Shown here piece after piece: positions 32,662 through 39,235 of a stretch of 39,909 nucleotides of DNA (position 1 is the stretch's first letter; each line of letters begins with the position of its first letter). Origin of the DNA: Luteitalea sp. (GTDB lineage: Bacteria; Acidobacteriota; Vicinamibacteria; Vicinamibacterales; CAVVIG01); the NCBI GenBank assembly GCA_009380045.1, contig WHSN01000016.1:1-39909 (forward strand). Direction: 5' to 3'. The position numbers were made by a program, and so were the translations under genes. The notes under the pieces were generated by a model. That model was not told the origin of the DNA and did no database searches. It saw only the letters and a program-made list of their open reading frames with translations.

Positions 32662-34737
32662 TCAACCGGTGATGCGGAATCCGACCAGCTCCTTCGCCTC
32701 GCCGCCGTCGGCGGTGGCGGCGATCTCGACGAGATACTCGCCGGGCGGCAGCGACGCGAGAACCAGGTCGATCTCCGACACATCGCCGGCCGCCGAACGC
32801 GTCACGGGGAGATCGGCGATCGACTGGCCGGTGCGGTTCAGCAGCTTGGCGGTCACGGTTGCCGGTGCCGTCCCCGCAGCATAGGCCGGAACGCGGACGA
32901 ACACCCGGTCGGTCCGGCGGAACTCGCGGCCGGCGCTGGGCCTCGCCTGCAGGTCCGCCTTCATCTGCCGGAGCTCCGGATTGGTCCGGGCGCGGAACAG
33001 CTCCGGCGTCCCGAGCATCGTGCCCGGTGACGTGAGATCGGGGACCACGATCTCTCGCACCTCCGAGTCCAGCACCTCCGCGGCGGCGTCTTCGACCGAG
33101 ACGCGGAGCTGCAGCTTCCCCGGGGGCACTTCGAACGAGACCTGCGCGCCCGGCAAGCCTGTGGACGGTGAAGCGGCGGGCCGTTCAGGGACCTGGCCAC
33201 GGAAGAGCGGTCCACCGTCGGGCCCGATCGCCGTCAGTGAGACGGTGGCGGGCACTTCGCTGTTCCGGGCGGTGTCCCCAGGGGTGCGGGCAACCGGCTC
33301 CCACACGAAGTTCACTTTCGTCTTCCCGCCGGCGCCCCGTTCGGTGCCGATCCAGGTGCGCACGACGTGCGCCCGCGACGGCGCCGAAATCGAGGCGAGC
33401 GCGGCGTCGACCGCCTTGGGGGGCTCCGGCCTTGGCGGCGCGAGCGCCTTCGCCGCATCCTCCGCGGTGAAGGCCCAGTAGCCCTTGCGGGCACGCACCT
33501 GAACGCCAGGCCGCTTCACCCGCACTTTGATCTCGTGAAACTTGCCGTCGGTGGCCGTGAAGGTCGAGTTGTAGCCAAGCAGATAGTAAGCGCTCGAGTC
33601 GCGGACGATCTGTTTCATGCCGGCTGTCAGATCGTTGCGATTCACGATCGCGCGGCCATCGGTTTCGAGCGCCAGCGTCCGGAGCGTCTCCATCGTCGAC
33701 GACAGGTACGCGCGATCGGTGCGGGGACCGATGTTCTGCGCGATGCCGAATTCGCCGGTCGAGAGGCCCCGGGGGTCGACCGCGTAGATGGCGGTGTTGT
33801 TGCGGTTCGCGGCGTCGTACACCTCCCGCAGGTCCAGCTCCATGTCGTTGTTGGCAGAGAAGGCGGCACGATCCTCAATCAGGCTGTCGACGCCGGCGTT
33901 CGGGTCGCGACTTGCCGGATTGCCGACGCCCGGAAGCGCCGCCATCGGATCGCGCATCTGCGGCGGCAGCATGTTGCTGTAGCCCTCGCTCACCAGGATC
34001 AGCGCCTTGCGCCCCTCTTTCAGGCCACCCATGTGGGTGATCAGCCCCTTCAACGCCGAGAGCGAAACCTCGTTCCGGATCCGTTCGACGGTCTCGGTCG
34101 GATAGTACGCGTATCGCTCCTCGATCTCGTTGAGTGGGGTGTAGTCGTACTTCCGTCCGCGGAACTGCTGAATGCCCTTGATGACCGCATCGTGGTTACG
34201 GGTCATGCGAACCGCCGCCGTCGGCTGCAGCGGATACATCACGCCCACCATGTCGGAAGGCCCGAGCTGCGTCTCGATGAACCTCCCGAGCTGCTCCCGG
34301 GCCGAAAGGCTCGACTCGAGCCGAACGTGGTAGTCGTCCAGGAAAATCGCAAACAGCCGGACATCGTCGCGCGAGGCTTCGCTCTCCTCGTCGAGGTCGG
34401 TGCGGATCTGGCGGGGCGGCGTGGTGGCCATCAGGCCGCCGTCGAGCGAGATCAGCTTGAAGGTCTCGACCACCTGCGGCCGGCCCTGTTCAGAAATCTC
34501 GAAATCCTCCGGCGTCAGATCGCCGACCGGATTGCCGTTCTTGTCGGTGACGATCACATCGACGCGGACGAAGTTGATGCCGGCTCTGAAGATCGGCTGA
34601 TCCGGCGCCGGCGTCGCCTGGTCGGGCAGTGGAGCCGGCGGCTGCGCGGGCGGCGATGGCTGCTGCCCACGCGGCTGGACGCCCAGCATGAGGGCCATGA
34701 GCAGCGAAACAACGGTGACGCGGCGGAGCCTTCCCAT
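32662..34737 (-). CDS. VWFA-related secreted protein, first of a tandem pair
   Basis: This 691-residue protein has a signal peptide (about 1-24) and a Pro/Gln-rich linker. The family N-terminal domain reads INFVRVDVIVTDKNGNPVGD then LTPEDFEISEQG. The VWA-like domain spans about 125-420 with LFAIFLDDYHVRLESSLSAR, RKALILVSEGYS, a long insert, YYLLGYNSTF and the terminal RKGYWAF. The C-terminal third consists of beta-sandwich-like segments. Such proteins are probably periplasmic or outer-membrane adhesion or complex scaffolds, but no member's role is firmly known to me. It shares the same domain order with the next gene, which indicates a tandem duplication. Confidence 0.88.
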   Translation of the reverse strand: MGRLRRVTVVSLLMALMLGVQPRGQQPSPPAQPPAPLPDQATPAPDQPIFRAGINFVRVDVIVTDKNGNPVGDLTPEDFEISEQGRPQVVETFKLISLDGGLMATTPPRQIRTDLDEESEASRDDVRLFAIFLDDYHVRLESSLSAREQLGRFIETQLGPSDMVGVMYPLQPTAAVRMTRNHDAVIKGIQQFRGRKYDYTPLNEIEERYAYYPTETVERIRNEVSLSALKGLITHMGGLKEGRKALILVSEGYSNMLPPQMRDPMAALPGVGNPASRDPNAGVDSLIEDRAAFSANNDMELDLREVYDAANRNNTAIYAVDPRGLSTGEFGIAQNIGPRTDRAYLSSTMETLRTLALETDGRAIVNRNDLTAGMKQIVRDSSAYYLLGYNSTFTATDGKFHEIKVRVKRPGVQVRARKGYWAFTAEDAAKALAPPRPEPPKAVDAALASISAPSRAHVVRTWIGTERGAGGKTKVNFVWEPVARTPGDTARNSEVPATVSLTAIGPDGGPLFRGQVPERPAASPSTGLPGAQVSFEVPPGKLQLRVSVEDAAAEVLDSEVREIVVPDLTSPGTMLGTPELFRARTNPELRQMKADLQARPSAGREFRRTDRVFVRVPAYAAGTAPATVTAKLLNRTGQSIADLPVTRSAAGDVSEIDLVLASLPPGEYLVEIAATADGGEAKELVGFRITG

Positions 34738-34743
34738 GCGTCT

Positions 34744-34749
34744 ATCTTA
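34744..34749 (-). promoter_or_regulatory. -10 element for leaderless VWFA-related operon
   Basis: TAAGAT on the minus strand is followed by six bases (AGACGC) and ATG 34737. Confidence 0.5.
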
Positions 34750-34756
34750 GACCTGA

Positions 34757-34772
34757 ACGCGGGCGCCCGCGT
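34757..34772. promoter_or_regulatory. 16-bp perfect palindrome in a divergent promoter region
   Basis: ACGCGGGCGCCCGCGT is a perfect inverted repeat between the VWFA-related operon (minus) and the acyl-CoA dehydrogenase (plus). It sits about 8 bases upstream of the minus-strand -10 element, in the -35 region. It could be a repressor or activator site for one or both genes. High GC makes such palindromes easier to find by chance. Confidence 0.35.
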
Positions 34773-34813
34773 CCAGCCGTCGCAGCACCCCGAACCGCCC
34801 CCGCCGCCGGTGC

Positions 34814-34819
34814 TAACAT
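34814..34819 (+). promoter_or_regulatory. -10 element for leaderless acyl-CoA dehydrogenase
   Basis: TAACAT is followed by six bases (CGCCCC) and GTG 34826. Confidence 0.45.
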
Positions 34820-34825
34820 CGCCCC

Positions 34826-36010
34826 GTGAGCACGACGACCGACTCCGCGCACCCTCCGCTCAGCTCACTCGCCGAAGACGAGCGGCTCTTCAGGGCCAGC
34901 GTCCACGAGTTCGCAGACCGCGAGATTCGCCCGCTCGTCCGGCAGATGGACGAGCAGGCGGCAATCCCGGCCGGGCTGATCAGCAAGCTGTTCGACCTCG
35001 GCGTGATGGGCATCGAGATCCCCGAAACCTGCGGCGGGGCTGGCGCGAGCTTTTTCCATTCGGTGCTGGCGGTCGAAACGCTGTCGCAGGTCGATCCCTC
35101 CATCGGCGTCCTGGTCGACGTGCAGAACACGCTCGTGAACAACGCGCTCCTCCGCTGGGGCAGCGACGACATGAAGCGTCGCTGTCTGCCCCGCCTGGCG
35201 TCGGCGAGCATCGGCGCCTACGCGCTCTCGGAGGCCGGCTCGGGGAGCGACGCCTTCGCGATGAGCACCCGCGCGACGGAACGTGGCGACGAGTGGGTGA
35301 TCACCGGCCGGAAGCTGTGGATCACCAACGGCTACGAGGCCGACCTGTTCATCGTGTTCGCCAACGCCAATCCCGACGCCGGCTACCGCGGCATCACGGC
35401 GTTCGTGGTCGAACGGGGCGCGCCCGGGTTCACCGTGGGCAAGAAGGAGGACAAGCTCGGAATCCGCGCCAGCAGCACCTGTGAGCTCCTGTTCGAGGAG
35501 TGCCGCGTGCCTCGCGCGAGCGTGCTCGGCGACGTCGGCAAGGGCTACAAGACGGCGATCGAAACCCTCAACGAGGGGAGAATCGGTATCGGCGCCCAGA
35601 TGGTGGGGCTGGCCCAGGGGGCGCTGGACCACGCGATCCGCTATACGCAGGAGCGTAAACAGTTCGGGAAGGCGATTGCCGAGTTCCAGGCGGTGCAGCA
35701 TCAACTCGCCCGTGCCGCGACCGAAGTCCACGGCGCGCGGTTGATGGTCTACGAGGCGGCGCGGCGCCGCGATGCGCGGCAGCCCTTCCTCACCGAGGCG
35801 GCGATGTGCAAAATCTCTGCTTCGGAAGTCGCCGAGCGGGTCGCGTCTCTGGCGGTGAACCTCTACGGCGGCTACGGATTCGTGAAGGACTACCCCGTGG
35901 AAAAGCTGTATCGCGACGCGAAGATCGGGCAGATCTACGAGGGTACATCCAACCTGCAGCTCCAGACCATCGCCAGGCAGTTGCTGGGAGGGTGGGTGGC
36001 GGTAGATTGA
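34826..36010 (+). CDS. Acyl-CoA dehydrogenase
   Basis: This 394-residue FAD enzyme oxidises acyl-CoA to enoyl-CoA. It has the FAD/substrate loop AYALSEAGSGSDAFAMSTRA and GRKLWITNGYEADLFIVFA. The C-terminal YGGYGFVKDYPVEKLYRDAK is followed by QIYEGTSNLQ, with the catalytic Glu at 372. It resembles short/branched-chain acyl-CoA dehydrogenases, which would suit the methylmalonyl-CoA mutase upstream in the window, but substrate specificity cannot be read from sequence. The start is GTG 34826-34828. A second, diverged homologue lies two genes downstream. Confidence 0.93.
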   Translation: MSTTTDSAHPPLSSLAEDERLFRASVHEFADREIRPLVRQMDEQAAIPAGLISKLFDLGVMGIEIPETCGGAGASFFHSVLAVETLSQVDPSIGVLVDVQNTLVNNALLRWGSDDMKRRCLPRLASASIGAYALSEAGSGSDAFAMSTRATERGDEWVITGRKLWITNGYEADLFIVFANANPDAGYRGITAFVVERGAPGFTVGKKEDKLGIRASSTCELLFEECRVPRASVLGDVGKGYKTAIETLNEGRIGIGAQMVGLAQGALDHAIRYTQERKQFGKAIAEFQAVQHQLARAATEVHGARLMVYEAARRRDARQPFLTEAAMCKISASEVAERVASLAVNLYGGYGFVKDYPVEKLYRDAKIGQIYEGTSNLQLQTIARQLLGGWVAVD

Positions 36011-36069
36011 ATTTCAGGATTTGGGGATTTAGGGATTTGAGGATTTCAGGATTTTGAGGATTTTGAAAA
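36011..36069 (+). repeat. Octamer array (ATTTNNGG type) that reaches the next start codon
   Basis: Directly after the acyl-CoA dehydrogenase stop come five octamers in exact register (ATTTCAGG, ATTTGGGG, ATTTAGGG, ATTTGAGG, ATTTCAGG), then ATTTTGAGG and ATTTTGAAAA. The array ends at the TTG start of the next gene, and its GAGGA (36056-36060) lies nine bases before that start. Confidence 0.85.
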
Positions 36070-36612
36070 TTGAACGAGCTGAGAACGTATCTGGACGATG
36101 TGGTTAGGACGTTCCGCAAGAGCAAGGCGCTTGCCGAGGGAGCGCTCGCGCAGATGTCCGATGACGATCTGCGGAGGGCGATCGATCCTGATGCCAACAG
36201 CGTCGCGACGCTGATGCAGCACCTCTCGGGAAACCTGCGCTCGCGGTTCACGGACTTCCTGACCACCGACGGGGAGAAACCGGATCGCGATCGCGACACG
36301 GAGTTCACGGCGAACGAACTCTCCCGCGACGCGCTCCTGTCCCGGTGGCAGGCGGCGTGGGAGGTCACGCTGGCGGCGATCGCCGGGCTCGAGCCGCACG
36401 ACCTGGCCAGGACGGTTCACATTCGCGGCGAAGCATTCGCGGTCGTCGAAGCGCTGAACCGCGCGGCGACGCATACTTCGTATCACGTCGGCCAGATCGT
36501 GCTCCTCGCCAAGCACTTCGCCGGGCCGGAGTGGCGATCGCTCAGCATTCCGAAAGGGCAGTCGGCAAACTACGCGGTCGGGAAGTACAAGCAGCAGGCG
36601 CCGCCGACCTGA
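36070..36612 (+). CDS. DinB-like (DUF1572-type) protein
   Basis: This 180-residue protein has the four-helix DinB fold pattern with a likely metal triad, H51 (LMQHLSGNL), H135 and H139 (THTSYHVGQIV). It best fits the DUF1572 branch. DinB-like proteins are metal-dependent, and some act as thiol transferases with bacillithiol, mycothiol or glutathione; the role of DUF1572 members is not known. The start is TTG 36070-36072, immediately after an in-frame TGA. The repeat array supplies a GAGGA ribosome site. It lies between two acyl-CoA dehydrogenase genes in the same direction. Confidence 0.85.
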   Translation: MNELRTYLDDVVRTFRKSKALAEGALAQMSDDDLRRAIDPDANSVATLMQHLSGNLRSRFTDFLTTDGEKPDRDRDTEFTANELSRDALLSRWQAAWEVTLAAIAGLEPHDLARTVHIRGEAFAVVEALNRAATHTSYHVGQIVLLAKHFAGPEWRSLSIPKGQSANYAVGKYKQQAPPT

Positions 36613-36637
36613 GTCCGCGCGCTGTGGTGAAAGGCCG

Positions 36638-37786
36638 ATGATTCTCGAGCTCTCCCCGGCACAGGCGGCATTTCGGACCTCGATCGACGCATTCGCCACA
36701 ACCGTGGTCGCGCCGCGGGCGGCGGCCATCGACGAGAGCGGCGAATTCCCGGCCGATGTCATCATGGCGGCTGCCGAGCACGGACTGCTCGGCGTCACCA
36801 TCGCGAAAACCTGGGGCGGGCTCGGGCTCGACTACCTCAGTTACGCGGTCGCGATTGAAGCGGTCGCGCGCGCGAGCGCCACGGTTGCGGCATCGCTGGT
36901 AGTGCACAATTCCCTCGTCACCGAACTGCTCGCGCACGCCGGCCGCGCCAGGCAGAAGGACCTGTGGCTGCGCCGACTGGCGTCCGGCGGGGCCATCGGC
37001 GCCTTCGCGCTGTCGGAGCCCGCCGCCGGCACCGATGCCGCGAACCAGAAGACGAAAGCGGCGAGGATCGCCGGCGGCTACCACCTGACCGGGCGCAAGG
37101 TCTGGGTGGCGAACGCCGATCGTGCATCGGTCGCAATCGTCTTTGCCTGCACGCGTCCCGGTCTGCGGGGGCAGGGGGTGACCGCGTTTCTCGTTCCGAT
37201 GGAGGCCGCCGGCATCACGCGGACGGCCCGGGCCGACTCCCTCGGCGTGCGCGGCCTCGGCTGCATGGACCTCGACTTCGACCTCACGGTCACCGATGAC
37301 CAGGTGCTCGGATCGGTCGACCAGGGCTTTCGGGCCGCGATGTGGGCCCTTCAGGGCGGCCGGATCGCGATCGCAGCGCAGGCGCTCGGCATCGGCGAGG
37401 CGGCCATCGCCGAGGCAATCGCTTTTGCGAAGACCCGCCAGGCGTTCGGTCAGCCGATTGCCGACTATCAGGCCATCCAGTGGATGCTGGCCGACGCCGC
37501 GACAGAGCTCGAGGCGGCCCGCATGCTCACCTGGAAGGCGGCGGATGCGAAAGACCGGCAGGAGCGCATCACCACCGAAGCCTCGATGGCCAAGCTTGCA
37601 GCCTCCGAAGCGGCGCACAAGGCGGCCGACCGTGCGATGCAGATTCTCGCGTCGGCCGGCTACCGCCGCGGATCGGTCGTCGAACGCCTGTTCCGCGACG
37701 TGCGCGCCACGGAGATCTATCAGGGCACGTCGGAGGCGCAACGCATGATCATCGCCGCCGGCGTCCTGGCCGCCGGGCGTGTGTAG
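36638..37786 (+). CDS. Acyl-CoA dehydrogenase homologue lacking the canonical catalytic Glu
   Basis: This 382-residue protein has the full family fold: GAFALSEPAAGTDAANQKTK, YHLTGRKVWVANADRASVAI, the GGRIAIAAQALGIGEAAI helix and RQAFGQPIADYQAIQWMLAD. At the C-terminus the usual YEGT motif reads YQGT, with Gln at 362 where medium- and short-chain enzymes have the catalytic base. The alternative Glu position used by isovaleryl-CoA dehydrogenase is Gly here (QGGRI). It may use another base, catalyse a different reaction or act as a partner. It starts 25 bases after the DinB-like gene. The first dehydrogenase upstream keeps its Glu. Confidence 0.9.
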   Translation: MILELSPAQAAFRTSIDAFATTVVAPRAAAIDESGEFPADVIMAAAEHGLLGVTIAKTWGGLGLDYLSYAVAIEAVARASATVAASLVVHNSLVTELLAHAGRARQKDLWLRRLASGGAIGAFALSEPAAGTDAANQKTKAARIAGGYHLTGRKVWVANADRASVAIVFACTRPGLRGQGVTAFLVPMEAAGITRTARADSLGVRGLGCMDLDFDLTVTDDQVLGSVDQGFRAAMWALQGGRIAIAAQALGIGEAAIAEAIAFAKTRQAFGQPIADYQAIQWMLADAATELEAARMLTWKAADAKDRQERITTEASMAKLAASEAAHKAADRAMQILASAGYRRGSVVERLFRDVRATEIYQGTSEAQRMIIAAGVLAAGRV

Positions 37787-37905
37787 GATGGAATTCTCGA
37801 GACCGCGTCGCCGTTCCGATTCGTGACAACCCCGACGACGTTGCTGATCCGATCGGTCACGACGATATCCACCAGCCGGCTGAGCCCCTCTCCGAAGTCA
37901 GGGTC
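37787..37905. other. Convergent gap with no recognised feature
   Basis: The 119 bases between the convergent dehydrogenase and HIT genes have no convincing hairpin with a T-tract and no gene. The minus-strand frame of the HIT gene stays open past its stop, but this is common in such GC-rich DNA. Confidence 0.5.
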
Positions 37906-38436
37906 TTACATCGCGCTGTCGGTGGTGCTCGCGGAGGCGCCGGTCGCGAGGCGTTCGAAGATCGGCCGCAGTCGTCGCGCGGTTTGCGCGAGATCCTCGG
38001 GCAGCACGCGCGTCTCGCCGATCACCGACATGAAGTTGGTGTCGCCACTCCAGCGCGGCACCAGATGGACGTGGACGTGATCGAGGACGCCGGCGCCGGC
38101 GGGCCGGCCGAGGTTGATGCCGATGTTGATGCCCTGGGGCGCGTACGCCTCGTTCACGGCGATCTCGGCATCGCGGATCAGCCGCATCAGCTCAGCGAGC
38201 TCGTCCGGCGTCGCAGCGGCGAGCGAACCGATGTGCCGGTTCGGCACCACCATCAGGTGACCGTTGTTGTACGGATACAGATTGAGGACGACGTAACAGG
38301 TGTGGCCACGCACGACGACCAGTGTGTCAGAAGCGCCGTCTGATGCCTGGCCGGCGGCGTCGCAGAAGATGCAGCCGGTCGTGCTGGAGGTGCCGGTCAC
38401 GTAGGCCAGTCTCCAAGGAGACCAGAGGTGATCCAT
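37906..38436 (-). CDS. HIT-family nucleotide hydrolase/phosphorylase
   Basis: This 176-residue protein has the histidine triad HVHVHLVPRW with His at 120, 122 and 124. The N-terminus (MDHLWSPWRLAYV) and CIFC pair (22/25), probably zinc-binding, match the AP4A phosphorylase-like group common in Gram-positive and acidobacterial genomes. Family members cleave or phosphorolyse nucleoside phosphates and AMP conjugates. The start ATG 38434-38436 has a TAGATT six bases upstream and a large octamer repeat behind it. Confidence 0.93.
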   Translation of the reverse strand: MDHLWSPWRLAYVTGTSSTTGCIFCDAAGQASDGASDTLVVVRGHTCYVVLNLYPYNNGHLMVVPNRHIGSLAAATPDELAELMRLIRDAEIAVNEAYAPQGINIGINLGRPAGAGVLDHVHVHLVPRWSGDTNFMSVIGETRVLPEDLAQTARRLRPIFERLATGASASTTDSAM

Positions 38437-38442
38437 CAGGAG

Positions 38443-38448
38443 AATCTA
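38443..38448 (-). promoter_or_regulatory. -10 element for leaderless HIT gene
   Basis: TAGATT on the minus strand is followed by six bases (CTCCTG) and ATG 38436. It lies at the very edge of the octamer array. Confidence 0.4.
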
Positions 38449-38449
38449 G

Positions 38450-38726
38450 TCATCTGGTCATTGGGTCATCTGGTCATCTGGTCATCTGGTCATTGGGTCA
38501 TCTGGTCATTTGGTCATTGGGTCATTTGGTCATTTGGTCATTTGGTCATTAGGTGTTCCGGTCACTAGGTAATCCGGTCATTGGATCTCGTCATTGGCAG
38601 AATCCCAATGACCAGCAGACTCCCAATGACTAGATGACCAGATTACCCGATGACTAGATGACGAGATCACCCGATGACGAGATGACCAGATCGCCCGATG
38701 ACGAGATGGCCCCATCACCCGCTAAC
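38450..38726. repeat. Long octamer array with an inverted second arm (potential giant hairpin)
   Basis: The left arm (38450-38585) is seventeen octamers in unbroken register, mostly TCATCTGG, TCATTTGG or TCATTGGG. After TCTCG comes TCATTGGC (38591-38598). The right arm (38605-38726) has the reverse-complement octamers, such as TAGATGAC, CAGATTAC, CCGATGAC and GAGATGAC, thirteen in register from 38623 plus two before a 2-base slip. At the centre, TCATTGG (38591-38597) and CCAATGA (38605-38611) pair perfectly across a 7-base loop. There are no unique spacers and no coding frame with family likeness. The array fills the HU-HIT gap. Confidence 0.9.
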
Positions 38727-38734
38727 CAAATTCT

Positions 38735-39088
38735 TCAGATCGCGAGAGCGTTGGGAGGGATCGGGTCGTTCGGCGTCGGGACCGCCTCGAGCTCGGGCTC
38801 TCGGTTGATCAGCTCCTTCAGTTCCTTCCCGGGCTTGAAATACGGAACCTTCTTCGGCGGCACGTCCACCTTGTCGCCGGTCTTCGGGTTCCGGCCCTTG
38901 CGCGGCTCGCGCTTGCGCAGCCGAAAACTGCCGAACCCGCGCAGCTCGATCTTCTCGCCCCGGTGCAGCGCGTCGATGATGCTCTTGAACACCGTGTCGA
39001 CGATCACTTCCGAATGCTTCTTGGTGAGATCGGACACCCGCGACACTTCTTCCACGAGCTCCGCCTTGGTCATGCTGCCGCCGGTCAT
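38735..39088 (-). CDS. HU/IHF-family DNA-binding protein
   Basis: The start is ATG 39086-39088, which has GAGG at a good distance; ATG 39071-39073 is also possible and a longer frame is mostly non-coding. The product is about 117 residues. It carries the HU/IHF core TKAELVEEVSRVSDLTKKHS, IELRGFGSFRLRKREPRKGR and NPKTGDKVDVPPKKVPYFKP, the last being the beta-arm that inserts in the minor groove. This form (RNPKTG ... PYFKPGKELKE) is close to IHF-beta. The C-terminal tail after KELINREPEL is short and Pro-rich. It bends DNA in the nucleoid. It lies between rpsA and the large repeat. Confidence 0.93.
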   Translation of the reverse strand: MTGGSMTKAELVEEVSRVSDLTKKHSEVIVDTVFKSIIDALHRGEKIELRGFGSFRLRKREPRKGRNPKTGDKVDVPPKKVPYFKPGKELKELINREPELEAVPTPNDPIPPNALAI

Positions 39089-39184
39089 GGGTGATCCTCG
39101 TAATCTCGAATGGGGAAGCTGGGACGAGGATTTCCGGGAGTCCGAGTAGCCGATGGCCATCGCGTTCCCGGTTGCCTCATTTGC

Positions 39185-39219
39185 TCTTCCCGATTCCCAA
39201 TTCCCAGTTCCCAATCCCC
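39185..39219. repeat. Heptamer array (ATTCCC type) in the rpsA-HU gap
   Basis: Five heptamers in register, TCTTCCC, GATTCCC, AATTCCC, AGTTCCC and AATCCCC, lie between rpsA and the HU/IHF gene. The reverse complement reads GGGAATT-like units. Confidence 0.7.
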
Positions 39220-39235
39220 GCTTTCACACCTCGCC

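Noticed and set aside
37787-37905. Gene remnant downstream of the HIT stop in the same frame
   Set aside because: The open frame reads a plausible but unmatched stretch with no start; it could be random in this GC range.
38450-38726. CRISPR array
   Set aside because: Units are 8 bp in direct contact with no spacers, and there are no cas genes.
39089-39214. N-terminal extension of the HU/IHF protein
   Set aside because: It runs through the heptamer repeat and is not family-like; the ribosome site favours 39088.
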